64,000 nt of DNA, taken from assembly GCA_024364735.1 (NCBI GenBank), contig JAGFNQ010007717.1, forward strand, positions 1-64,000. The letters are read 5' to 3'. This DNA comes from Boesenbergia rotunda. Lineage: Eukaryota > Streptophyta > Magnoliopsida > Zingiberales > Zingiberaceae. Every line of letters begins with the position of its first letter. Positions within the stretch are counted from its first letter, which is position 1. The translations under genes were made by a program, and so were the position numbers. The notes under the pieces are model-generated. The model saw nothing but the letters and a program-made list of their open reading frames with translations, was not told the origin of the DNA and ran no database searches. Shown piece after piece: positions 33,177-43,556 of the stretch.

Positions 33177-34823
33177 TTATTTAACTATAAAAATGGTTTT
33201 TAAGTTGGCTCCCCCTGAACTAAAGCCACGGTAATGATTAGGCAAGATATGAATCTTGTCCATGGGGATCCAATACTGGTTTGGTCCAGCTTGGTTGTTC
33301 AGGCAAAGTTTAGGTACCCATGCCTGAACTTTGGGTCTAGACTGATTCAGTATAGCATAATATGACCTTTGTCTAGACTTGGTTTGATACCCTAACCTGG
33401 ATCGATTTAGAACGGACTTCTATTTTCCAAGGATCATATCAAGACCCTTGGAACCCGAAGCGCATCATTCCAAAGCTGCTCTAAGGTCCTTGACTTGAGT
33501 TTTCAAGGAGGAGTTTTCTTTCTCAAGTTTTTCAACTTGAGTAGATGTTCCTTCTTGAACTTTCTCAGTTAAGGATCTAGAGTCAGCGCCCTCTTTCAGG
33601 AGTTTTACTTCCTGTCGGAGAGTCTAGACTCGAATTTTGGCTTTCGCCAAGTTACTAGATAGGTATGCAATTAATTCAGCTAATTCAGCTTTTGAATAAC
33701 CACTTACAGTTATTTTGCCGTCTTCCGAAATGGTGAGCTTTTCGTCGTCCGGTTCTGATTCTGATCTGGTGTCGATTTCTTCCGAAGCAGTCAGGGCGAG
33801 CAGGTTCGATTGTGGGGCCTTTTCTTCTTCTTCGGATGAAGATTCGTCCCACGTTGCTTGAATGGCCTTCTACCTTCTTGTCTTCTTGGCTTCTTTCAGA
33901 TTAGGGCACTCCGATTTGAAGTGTCCCTTCTTGTTGCATTCGATGCAGGTCACACTTGATTTGTTTTTAGATGGTTCAGCCAAATCCTCCTTCTTTCGGC
34001 TAGCTTTTCTTCTGTTGGTCTGATTCTTTAATTCTTTGTAGTAGTCTCGGGCTAGCCAAACAAGCTTGGGTCGATCCCCTTCGGTGTCTTCTGAGTCTGA
34101 GTCCGAGTCAGACTCGGGTGCAGGTTGAGGCTTCTTCTTGACCACCTTTCCTGTTTTGCCTGCAACAAAAGCAATGCTTTTCTCGGCTAAGGTGCAGTTA
34201 GTCTTCTCATGTAATTCAAGTTCAGAAAATAACTCGTCTAATTTAATTTTGGAAAGATCCCTTGAAACTTTGTAAGCATCGACCATAGATGCCCACAAAG
34301 TATTTCTCAGGAAAGCGTTAAGGGTATACCTGATCAGGTCACGGTTTTCTACCTTGTGACCGATTGTATGTATACCGTTCATCAACTCCTGGATTCTGGC
34401 ATGGAGCTGGGCTGCTGATTCACCGTCGTTCATTTTGATGGTGTACAGTTTATTTAGCAATAGGTCCCTCTTGCTGATTCGGGTGTCGGAGGTACCTTCG
34501 TGCAATTCAATTAACTTACCCTAGAGTTCCTTTGCACTATTGAATGGTCCCACCCGATTCAGCTCTTCTTTGGTTAGACCACATTGGAGTGTCTGGGTCG
34601 CTTTAGCATCAGCCTCGGTTTTCTTTTTCGGCGAGGCGTCCCATTCGGTGTAAGGTTGTGCCACTCCTTCAGCATTTTTCGGGATTTCCATACCAGATTG
34701 GATTATGATCCACATTTCCACCTGAGTTTTCAGGTGGACTTCCATCCGACTCTTCCAGTAGAAGAAGCTCTCCCCACTGAAGAGTGGTGGTCTGGCTGTA
34801 CTGAAACCCTCTTGCAAGGCCAT
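33177..34823 (-). pseudogene. gag: TRG-4 gag with in-frame stops
   Basis: This is a Copia-type Gag starting MALQEGFSTARPPLFSGE at 34823. It shares the TRG-1 layout: UBN2-like domain, acidic linker, intact zinc knuckle CIECNKKGHFKSEC near 33950-33910, acidic region, coiled coil, and a C-terminus matching the TRG-1 AWVPKLC...SGGA tail to 33177. A TAG near 34521 replaces the tryptophan of the ELW motif (TGG to TAG). Another TAG near 33870 falls in the TRRKKA region, and more changes occur further on. Not translatable in full. No pol follows. Confidence 0.85.
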
Positions 34824-34861
34824 TTAGAAATCACTGAGATAACAAAAAAACAAAAACTGTC

Positions 34862-34878
34862 CCAAGACTTGGTCTTGG
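34862..34878 (-). other. Leader hairpin of TRG-4
   Basis: CCAAGAC/GTCTTGG arms with a 3-base loop lie between the primer site and gag. TRG-2 has the same hairpin at 38977-38993; TRG-1 has a mutated form at 6194-6210. This is the usual place for RNA dimerisation or packaging signals. Confidence 0.5.
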
Positions 34879-35034
34879 ATTAGTAGTGCGGGATTAAAAT
34901 AGTTAAAACAAAACGATCGAGTGGTGTTGCACCAGCCTCGATTAACGATAAAAATTCGATCGAAAAAGAAAAAAAACTTCGTAATAATCCGAAAAACTCC
35001 CAAATTGGTGGTTGCAGCAAGTTTGAACTACCCC

Positions 35035-35048
35035 GCTCTGATACCACT
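35035..35048 (-). other. TRG-4 primer binding site
   Basis: The minus strand reads AGTGGTATCAGAGC directly after the 5' LTR end, matching initiator Met tRNA. Confidence 0.88.
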
Positions 35049-36363
35049 TGTTGGATGGAGAAAAACGATAGAGGGGGGGTGAATATCGTTAAAATCTTTT
35101 TCGGATTAAGGAAAGAGAAAACGCAGCGGAAAACACAACAATCACACAAAGAACACAAGTCATTTACTTGGTTCGGAGTCGCGGTCGGCACCTACTACAA
35201 GGCTCACGGTCCTTGACCATTTACTGCGGGCAATTCTATAATTGCGCAAAGGTTTACAGATTTTAATACAAGAATATTACAGTAAATAAAGGAATTACAC
35301 TTTTCGTTACCGATGCCCTGATGTGGATCGTACTTCGGAACAGAGGGTCGTCAGCGGCACTGAAATGTCGAGATCGGAGTTTGCCGGAGCAGAGCGCTTG
35401 AACGAAAAGCTTAGAGGCATTAGAAAATTGTGTTGTTGAAACCTCAGGGTCGAGCTCCTTTTATAGTTCTCCTGGGGGCGCCTGATTCGCTGGAGGCGCC
35501 TGACACGTGCCTTCAGATCGGAGAAACTTCATCCGTAGCTCGGTCAGCGATTATCCCCTTTGAATCAGCCTCTGGAGCTGACTGGGGCGCCCGGGACCTC
35601 CTGGGGGCCCAGCTTGACTTAGTCCGCTAGCTTCGTGACTGATTTTGCTTCGACTACCTCTTTGGCTTTCACCTTGAGCGCCCGGGACCTCCCGGGCGCC
35701 TAGCCCAGTATGGTTTCGAAGAGATTCTTGCTTCTTTGCTTGTTTGGCTTTGACCTTGGGCGCCGGGGACCTCCCGGGCGCCTAGCCCAGCCACCTGCCC
35801 CTCTCCTTTGGGGCGTTCTGAGCTGCAGAAACATACTCCGTCGATCCCTGCATCCAAGGTTAGTTCCAAAACAACAAAAGCAAGAATATTAGTTAATATT
35901 TACAATCGTAGCTGTCTTGGTTCTGACTTCGGGTCTCCTAAATGGAATCCTAGGTTGAACCGAAGCCTACTGTTCCCTCGATGGGGAACGCGTCCTCACC
36001 TACTCCTCTCAGGAGAGTATACCTTTTGGCAACCGGCTCCTCCGATTGGACTTTTGGCCGATCCACCTAACCAGGTCTTCGTGCCCAATCCTCGACTAGG
36101 ACATCGTGCCCACCTTCCGAGAAGGTCTTCGGTGCCCAGCCCCTTGCCAGGACTTCGTGCCCACCTTCCAAGGAAGTCTTCGGTGCCCAGCCCCTTGACC
36201 AGGTCTTCTTTGCCCAGCCCTTTGCCAGGAATTCTTGCCTAGTGTACGTAGGACTTCTTCCTGCATACTTAGTAAACACATTAGACAACAATAACATTTT
36301 AACTCTTGAACCCTTTGCCATTATCAAAACCCAGGTTTGACTTAGGTGCTGCCTGCACCAACA
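35049..36363 (-). repeat. TRG-4 5' LTR
   Basis: On the plus strand it runs TGTTGGATGG ... GCACCAACA. It carries TATAAAAG on the minus strand near 35460, CGCCCGGG clusters, and pieces such as CTTCGTGCCCA around 36075-36240. Confidence 0.9.
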
Positions 36364-37279
36364 GGATCATGGTTTTGATGTGTATGGTCAATATGATTAT
36401 GATAGGGTTTGTTGTTGGACTAATATGTGTATGTGATTGTACAGATGTACAGGTACACATAGACTTGGTTGGATGTCTTCAGGTGAAGGGTGGCATGGAG
36501 GCAAGCTGAAGGCTTGTGTGTGCATCCGAGGGACCATGGGTAGAGATGATGAGCCGAGGGATGCGGACTTCGAGGCATACATGAAAGATAGCATGGAGGC
36601 ATGCAGGAGGCTTGTGTGCGCATCCGAGGGATGGGAGCCGAATACGAAGAGGGCGTGAAGGCAATAGATCGAGACTGCGGATGGAAGAGTCGACCAGGTG
36701 TGAGGGTGCGAGTGTGAGTGTTTGTACTCAGGGACTAAGCCGAGAGGGTTTGAGTGCGGAGAGAAATGTACTCAGGAAGGGAACCCTATGCTTAGAAGGG
36801 GAGTCGACTGGTAATGGCTGGGGTTCGAACGTTGGCTGTAACGGTTGAATCTGAGTGGGACCAGTCGACTGCTCCAGGGGCAGTTGAATGGTAGCGACCA
36901 TTTACTACGTGTGCTCTATTTAAAGGAGCTCATTTAAGGCTACTGTTCTTTGGTGAAACATGCTTGGATAGAGTGAGTTAGTAGCCTGGTGTGCTCAGGT
37001 AGTGTCCAAGAGTTGTGGAGAGGTTTTTCCACCTACAAGGAGCTACGAGATCTAGCTTGAGGTGCTCCGAGGAATCATCCACCGATGGATTAGGGATCAC
37101 CCACCTTACGGGGCAACCGTGGAGTAGGAGTTCTATCTCCGAACCATGTAAATAGGTGTGTCTTAGTTGTTAGTTTTGTTTTTACTTAGTAATTTCTGCT
37201 TGTGCACTAAGAATTGTAGGAAGAAAATGAAAAGTTGCTATTCACCCCTCCCCCTCTAGCAAGCTACATCAATCTAACA
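36364..37279 (+). repeat. TRG-3 3' LTR, right part
   Basis: It continues the LTR begun at 26665 and matches 20850-21721 with small insertions near 36440. It ends ATCTAACA, followed by the TSD GGAAC. Confidence 0.9.
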
Positions 37280-37460
37280 GGAACAGTAGGCATCAGTTCG
37301 ACCTAGGGATTCATTTTGAAATCCAAAGTCAAAACCAAGAAAGCTCTGGCTGTGATTCATTCACTTAATTATCTATATTATATATTATTCTTGGACTAAC
37401 TTTGGTTGCAGAAGTGAAAGGTGTTTACTGATGCATCCCAGGCGCCTTTATAGTCCACCC

Positions 37461-38594
37461 TGTTACAGGTGATATTTGATGATACCAAAGTACATAACTC
37501 CTCATGTAGGGAACCGTAGTGACTTCAGGTCTAAACACTATTCATACTAATAGTCACGTAAGAAAGTTTATGACACCCATATGACAATCTATGAAACTTT
37601 CTCATGGCGGGTCAATTTAGTACACATTCTCTAATGTATACCCATGTGTCAACTTGATATCACATATCTATGACTTGTGAACTCAATTCATCAATTGACT
37701 TACATGCTAGTCTCCATGTATTAATATTGTTCTTGAATATTAATGTTTGACTAGGAATGGTTTAGTATAGTGTTCTCTACATTATCTCACTATCGATTCA
37801 ACCAATCGATATGATGTAGATAAGAACCTACTAGCGAAGGACATTATTATAATTAGTTATTTGGCACAAGTATAAAGTAAGTATAATAACCAAACATGCC
37901 TTTATTAAAGATAGAATATGATACAAAAAGTCTCTAGTTTATCATCACATAATTGACTCTAGGGCTCTTACTAACAATCTCCCACTAGCACTAGTGTCAA
38001 TCACTGTAATATCTAATACCCAGTGACCTAGTGTGACCATCATGCTTCTTTTGTGCCAAAGCCTTGGTCAAAGGACCCATGATGTTAGCATCAGTGGGTA
38101 CTCTGCATATCCTCACATCTCCTCTATCGATGATCTCTCGAATGAGATGGAAGCACCGTGTATGTGTTTGGTCCGCTGATGAGAGCGAGGTTCCTTAGCC
38201 TGTGTAATAGCCCCATTGTTGTCACAATAGAGGTCTATCGGGTCTACTATGCAAGGAACCACACCAAGCTCTGTAATGAACTTTCGGATCCAAACAACCT
38301 CATTTGCTACATTAGACACGGCAATATACTCGGCTTCTGTTGTAGAATTTGTGACTGTGTCCTGCTTCGAACTCTTCCAACTCACAGCGCCACCATTCAA
38401 GCAAAATACATACCCTAACTATGATCTGAAATCACCCCTACCTGACTACTACCCAAGGGCATTATTATACTTAGTTATTTGGCACAAGTATAAAGTAAGT
38501 ATAATAACCAAACATGACTTTATTAATGATAGAATATGATACAAAAAGTCACTAGTCAATCATCACATAATTGGCTCTAGGGCTCCTACTAACA
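37461..38594 (-). mobile_element. Copia remnant with two LTR pieces and RNase H end
   Basis: A 3' LTR lies at 37461-37976 (TGTTACAGG ... ACTAACA on the plus strand), with the polypurine tract complement CAATCTCCCACTAGCAC just right of it. A pol fragment follows, then a partial second LTR, about 38458-38594. The flanks (CACCC left, TTCTC right) do not match, and TRG-2 LTR sequence is missing between them. A deletion or recombination therefore removed flanking DNA. Confidence 0.75.
38113..38400 (-). pseudogene. pol: Copia RNase H C-terminal fragment
   Basis: The minus strand encodes the end of Ty1/Copia RNase H: ISWKSSKQDTV-like (GGAVSWKSSKQDTVTNSTTE), AEYIAVSNVANEVVWIRKF, and DLYCDNNGAI followed by a TKHIH-like motif. 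This is the conserved C-terminus of the Copia polyprotein, which degrades the RNA strand of RNA-DNA hybrids. The last part shifts frame. All of reverse transcriptase, integrase and gag is missing. Confidence 0.85.
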
Positions 38595-38797
38595 TTCTCG
38601 ACTTATAGAATTGCCCAATAAAAATGGTGAAGGATCATGGGCCTTGGAGTAGAAGCCGTCAAAGACTCCGAACCAAGTAAAAAAGAAACGTGTTAGCATT
38701 GTGCTTTTTAATTCTTCTGTTGTGTTCTGATTTTCCGAAAAATTTTACGTAATCGCTATTCACCCACCCCCCTCTATCAATTACAACGATCCTACAA

Positions 38798-38810
38798 GTG
38801 GTATCAGAGC
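38798..38810 (+). other. TRG-2 primer binding site
   Basis: GTGGTATCAGAGC follows the LTR end ...CGATCCTACA by one base. Confidence 0.88.
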
Positions 38811-39035
38811 GAGTTGCTCAACCTTGGTGAAACCGCCAACTGAGCAGTTTTTCGAAATTGATTTTTTTTCGTTCTTTTTTTTTTAAAATTATATTCTATA
38901 TTTCTTCGTTCTTCGTGCTTAGTGCAATACCACTTGAATTGCTTTTAAGTTCTTTTTTATATACCACGCTACTAATCCAAGACAAAGTCTTGGAACGAGT
39001 CTTTTTGTGTTTGATTTTTTTTTCAGGAATACTAA

Positions 39036-40672
39036 ATGGCCATCCAAGAAGGCTACACTACCTCGCGCCCTCCTCTGTTCTCCGATGAGGATTTCTCCTA
39101 CTGGAGGAGCAGAATGGAGGTCCACCGGAAAACTCAGGTGGAAATATGGATCGGCATCCAGTCTAGACTGGAGATCTTGAAAAACACGTGAGGAGAAATC
39201 CAAGGATACTCTGAGTGGGACTCTTCACTCAAGAAAAAGATAGAAGCGGACGCAAAAGCCACTCAAACTCTCAGTGTGTGCTGACGAAGGAAGAATGCAA
39301 CCGCGTAGTCTCATTCAATAGAACTAAAGAACTGTGGAATACGTTGATCGAGTTGCACGAGGGGACGTCAGACACAAGAATCAGCAAGAGAGGACTCCTC
39401 CTCAACAAACTATACACGATCAAAATGCAAGATGGTGAAGCCGCTCAGCTACACGCATGAATCCAAGAAATTATGAACGGTCTACACACGATAGGTCACA
39501 AGGTAGAAAATCGTGATCTCAGGTATACCCTAAATATATTCCCAAGAAATTCATTGTGGGCATCGATGGTAGATGCTTACAAGGATTCTAGAAACCTTTC
39601 AGATATCAAATTAGATGAATTGTTTTCTGAATTAGAACTTCACGAATAAACTAACACCTCAATGTTCGAGAAAGGGTTAGCACTTTTTGCAGGAAAGCCC
39701 CTACAAAACAAAAGAAGAAGAGGTGCAACCAATACCCGAGTCAGATTCCAACTTAGAGTCTGACGACGATGGAATCAACTATCCAGAGCTGGTTCGAATG
39801 GCAAGGAGTCAATACTAAATGATCAAGGGGCAAATGAAGAAGAAGGAGAACTAGAAAAAAAATGATCCAACCGACCCATCTATCAACCAGAAAGCCAAAA
39901 GTGAAGTCACCAGTTATGGGTGTAACAAGAAGGGCCACGACAAATCGGAATGTCCCATCATGATGGAAAACAAGAAGAATCGGAGGAAGAAGGCTCTCAA
40001 TGCTACGTGGGACGAATCCTCTTCAGAAGAAGAAGAAGATGTACCACACGCCAACCTCCTCACACTGATTGCTTCGGAGAATCTCGACACCGAGTCAGAA
40101 TCAAAGACGGAAGAGAACGTCGTAACCGGAAGACTTTCAATTTCGAAAGATGGGTAAATAACAGTAAGAGGTTATCCCGAATCTCAGCTTTATGATTTAA
40201 TATCCTATCTATCTTGTAAGTTAGCCAAACCGAATGTCAAGGTCGAGTCCCTTCGACAGGAAGTCAAAATCCATAAAAAGAGGAAGTCAACTCTAGCTCC
40301 TCAACTGAACCAGTTCAGGAAGGAACCTCCACTCAAGCCTAAAAACTTGAAGAGGAGAATTCCTCTCTAAAATCTCAGGTGAAGGAACTAAGAGTTACGT
40401 TGGAACGATTTTCTTTGGGTCTCATGAATCTTGACATAATTCTTGGAAAACAAAAATCAGTTCTGAACCGATCCAGACTTAGTTATCGAACTAACTCACG
40501 ATATAGATCTTACTACTCGAAGTTGAACCCAAGTAGAACCCGAGTCCAAGCATGGGTCCCAAAATTATGCATGACAAATCAAGCCAGGCCGAACTAATAT
40601 TGGATTCCCAATGACAAGATTTACATCTTGCCTAACCCATACCGAGGCTTTAGTCTAGGGGAGCCTATATAA
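39036..40672 (+). pseudogene. gag: TRG-2 gag pseudogene
   Basis: A Copia-type Gag starts at 39036 (AIQEGYTTSRPPLFSDEDFS). It soon meets a stop near 39190, and further stops and frame changes follow. Recognisable pieces are LIELHEGTSDTRISKR near 39350, a knuckle in which the first cysteine is serine (SYGCNKKGHDKSEC, near 39905), the acidic segment DESSSEEEEDVPHANLLTL (40010-40070) and the tail VLNRSRLSYRTNSR. Several stops fit C-to-T or G-to-A change, for example CAA to TAA in HEQTN. Not functional. Confidence 0.85.
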
Positions 40673-42190
40673 AAATCATTTTTATAATTAGATAAATATT
40701 TTTTTTCTGTTTGATGCTTGTTTATTTTATTTTTTGCAAAATCTTATACTTAGACTTAGGAATGGTTAGATAAGGATCTGACTTATTTGAAACTTGCACA
40801 ACCTAGTATTAGGGTGGGGCGAGATAATAGTACGTTAGGGAAATTTTTTCTAAAAAGTCAGGTAGAGTAAGGTCTACCCTATTTGATCCTATTAGTTAGG
40901 TGGAACTAACCGAAGCTACCTTGCCAAATCCTCAACTAGTTAGACCAGGGGTTCTCAATAAGTAACTTGAGAATAAAATTTCATTAAAAGGTTTTGTCTA
41001 GGAAAGCGTTGATGATCTAATAAGGCTACGGCCAAAGAAGGCCTCTGTGCCTTGCCAAGACCTGGTAGCCGATTATAGAAATCAATTTTCAACTTATTAA
41101 TTGTCAAACCTAAATCTAACACATGTTTCAATTAAATCATAGTGTTAACATAAAACCAAGATAAAATTAATACATCTCACAAAATAGTTAAGGATATCTG
41201 TTTTGTCACTTAAAAATGGGTGAGATGTCTAGGACCTAATAATGTAGTCCAACCTAACCAACTCATTTAATTTTAACCCCAATATATATTTATTCAAATT
41301 TACAAATTTAACTTAAATTTAATTCAACATTTTCAAAATTCAACTTAATAATTCTCAAAAATTTAATTTAACATATTCAAAATTCAACTTAATAATTCTC
41401 AAAAATTTAATTTAACATTTTTAAATTCAACTCAATGATCTCAAAATTAAATTTAACATTTTCAAAATTCAACTTAATATTTTCAAAATTAAATTTAACT
41501 TTTTCAAAATTAAATTTAACATTTTCAAAATTAAATTTATCTTTTTCAAAATTACATTTAACATTTTCAAAATTCAATTTAACATTTTTTTAATACAGTT
41601 TAAAACTCCACTTAAACATTTTCAAAATTCAATTTAACATTTTTTATTTCAATTTAAAACTCAACTTAAACATTTTCAAAATTCAATTTAACATTTGTTT
41701 TAATTCGATTTAAAACTCAACTTAAATGTTTTTCAAAAAATCAATTTAACATCTTTAAAACTCAACTTAAATTTTTTCAAAAATTTAATTTAACATCTTC
41801 AAAATTCAACTTAAATGTTTTCAAAATTTAATATTTTTAATATTAAATTTTTTAAAAAATAAATTTAACTTTGTCAAATTCAAAAACCTAATGTTTTCAA
41901 AATTTAAATTAACATGTTTTTAATGTTTTCAAATGTAACCCATTGCTTTTAATCTGACTAAGTCTTGTATTCAACCACCTTGAAATTTAGGTCTTGATTG
42001 AACTATTTTAACCCGATCAAAATTTGGTCAAACCGGGCGCCCGAGACCCTCACGGGCGCCCAAGTCTTTACCAGCACACAAGGCAGTCAAAGGCTGCCAC
42101 ACCTGAGTTTAATTGAACTCAGGCACCCATGTAAAATCTCGGGCGCCTCATATCTTCCATAGGCACCCCTTGTCCCTCACGTGCGCCCAG
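40673..42190 (+). other. TRG-2 spacer with A/T-rich repeats
   Basis: There is no gene. 40810-41070 matches the conserved post-gag blocks of TRG-1 and TRG-4. 41285-41930 is a long run of degenerate repeats of about 25 bases (TTTAACATTTTCAAAATTCA type). 42025-42190 holds GGGCGCCC-type motifs leading to the TATA box at 42198. Confidence 0.65.
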
Positions 42191-42193
42191 GAA

Positions 42194-42208
42194 GGGCTAT
42201 ATAAGCCC
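42194..42208 (+). promoter_or_regulatory. Candidate internal promoter of TRG-2 accessory gene
   Basis: GGGCTATATAAGCCC is a TATA box between inverted arms GGGCT/AGCCC, about 105 bases before the ATG at 42309 and just after a GGCGCC-type cluster. The layout matches TRG-1 and TRG-4. Confidence 0.55.
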
Positions 42209-42308
42209 TTGCCAATGGCACCCCTTCCACACCTAACTCACACTACTTCCTCTCTTCTAAGAGCTCTTCCAAGCATCCCAAGTCCTCCTCTCTTCTTCCT
42301 CTCCTACA

Positions 42309-43556
42309 ATGCCTCCTTGGTATGCTTTCAAAGATTATTCTCCTTTTTTTTAACTTATTATTATTAATTATTTCAATTGTTGATTATTATTAGCAAACGT
42401 CATCCTGTTGAAACCGACCCCGGTACCGAACCTAGCCCTGACCATAGGTTTCCTACACTAGCTCTTTTCAATAAATTTGCTACCACTACGTACAAACCCA
42501 TAAAGACTTGCTATTTGAATAGGGGATTCTTTTCCCAATCCTGTCCTACAGCTATTGACGTCATTACCTACTACCAACTAGAACGTCTAGTATACTGTAA
42601 TCATTCTATTAACGCATCTTTGTGTCCTGAGTTTTATAACAACTTGATCAAAGTAGATGATTTCTGCTACACTACTACTATTCAGACCCTTCCACTTACA
42701 ATTTCTTCTTCTTTACTTACTAGATTTCTTGGACTACGACCCTCTCAGTCCACCTTCTCTTGTTGTCCTCCTAAGGATCTTCCCTTTCCCACCCCTTACT
42801 CCCACATTACCCTCGACCTTCTTCACTTTTATTTTTTTAGACGTGATAGAGATCCGACGGTTCAGAATTTTTGATCTGTCAATCTATGCATCCAGGACTA
42901 TGCCCTCTATCGAGTCCAGGTTCGCTGAATTCTTCACCTGACTTCACGGGATGCGTCCCTTTCACTCATTCTTACTTTAAGCGAGGATCCATCATCTGGA
43001 CATAGACATCGGTCTACATATGTTCCAGACGATCATCTATGCGTCTAGCATCTCTACTCACTCTAGAGTGTGGACCCCCTGCTGCCACATCCTGACTGCA
43101 CTCTTTCATCATTACAGTCATGATGTTTCTAACGGAGAGATCATCACGATGTCCGAGTTTGACGAACTAGGAATTAGGAACTTTTCCCTAGCCGCTGTAG
43201 ATATCTCGACCACCGAGGTAATATCATGTAGGCGACGAGGTGCTCCACCCCAGATCGACTCGGACGACGAGGTGGACTTTGATGTAGCAGATCTCATCAC
43301 CGAGATCGAGGAGCAACTGAGAGAGTTTCCACCTCCACACCCTCCGATAACTACGGACCAACGCCTCACACGGATAGAGATGGAGGTTTATAGTCTTCGA
43401 GAGGAGATGGAGACCCATCACGTCTAGCAGATGGATGCTCTTCAGGCCCGACATGATGAGAGGCTCACAGCAGACCAGGCCCGACATGAGGAGATGATTT
43501 CGATGTTTCGGTCGTGCTACCCTGGCCCGTCATGGCATCCGGGCTCGTCTTCTTAG
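42309..43556 (+). pseudogene. TRG-2 accessory gene (decayed, candidate intron)
   Basis: The gene starts ATGCCTCCTTG at 42309. A candidate 74-base intron spans 42320-42393 (GTATGC ... TTATTAG, T-rich), and splicing would give MPPC joined to KRHPVETDPGTEP. The main part to 42874 has YKPIKTCYLNRGFFSQSCP, EFYNNL and TISSSLLTRFLGL, close to TRG-4. A stop near 42872 and a frame change near 42980 break it. The frame 43020-43427 resumes with IRNFSLAAVDIS, an acidic patch and a coiled coil. A TAG follows, and the tail ends PGPSWHPGSSS at 43556. It is PF20167-like by motif order. The role is unknown and the copy is not functional. Confidence 0.75.
42320..42393 (+). other. Candidate intron in TRG-2 accessory gene
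   Basis: Donor GTATGC and acceptor TTATTAG bound a 74-base segment that is strongly T/A-rich, as in plant introns. Removal joins the start codon in phase to the conserved reading frame. TRG-4 has an equivalent segment (31960-32037). Confidence 0.5.

Larger units (their letters stand above)
26702..36363 (-). mobile_element. TRG-4, non-autonomous LTR retrotransposon inserted in TRG-3 LTR
   Basis: TSD GGATC lies at 26697-26701 and 36364-36368. On the minus strand the order is 5' LTR (36363-35049), primer site (35048-35035), gag (34823-33177), spacer, accessory gene (32060-30702), a solo-LTR insertion (30676-29359), 3' non-coding DNA, a modified polypurine tract and the 3' LTR (27937-26702). No pol is present. 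It keeps the most complete accessory gene of the window. Confidence 0.92.
20814..37279 (+). mobile_element. TRG-3, non-autonomous LTR retrotransposon inserted in TRG-2
   Basis: TSD GGAAC lies at 20809-20813 and 37280-37284. The 5' LTR is 20814-21721 (first bases TATTGG, mutated from TGTTGG). The primer site is at 21723, gag at 21791-23226, accessory pseudogene at 24253-25459, polypurine tract at 26651-26664, and the 3' LTR is 26665-26701 plus 36369-37279. The 3' LTR is split by TRG-4. No pol is seen. Its interior is diverged from TRG-1 but keeps the same gene order. Confidence 0.9.

Noticed and set aside
37461..38594. Clean Copia insertion with TSD
   Set aside because: Flanks CACCC and TTCTC do not match and TRG-2 LTR sequence is missing between them, so a later deletion or recombination is needed.
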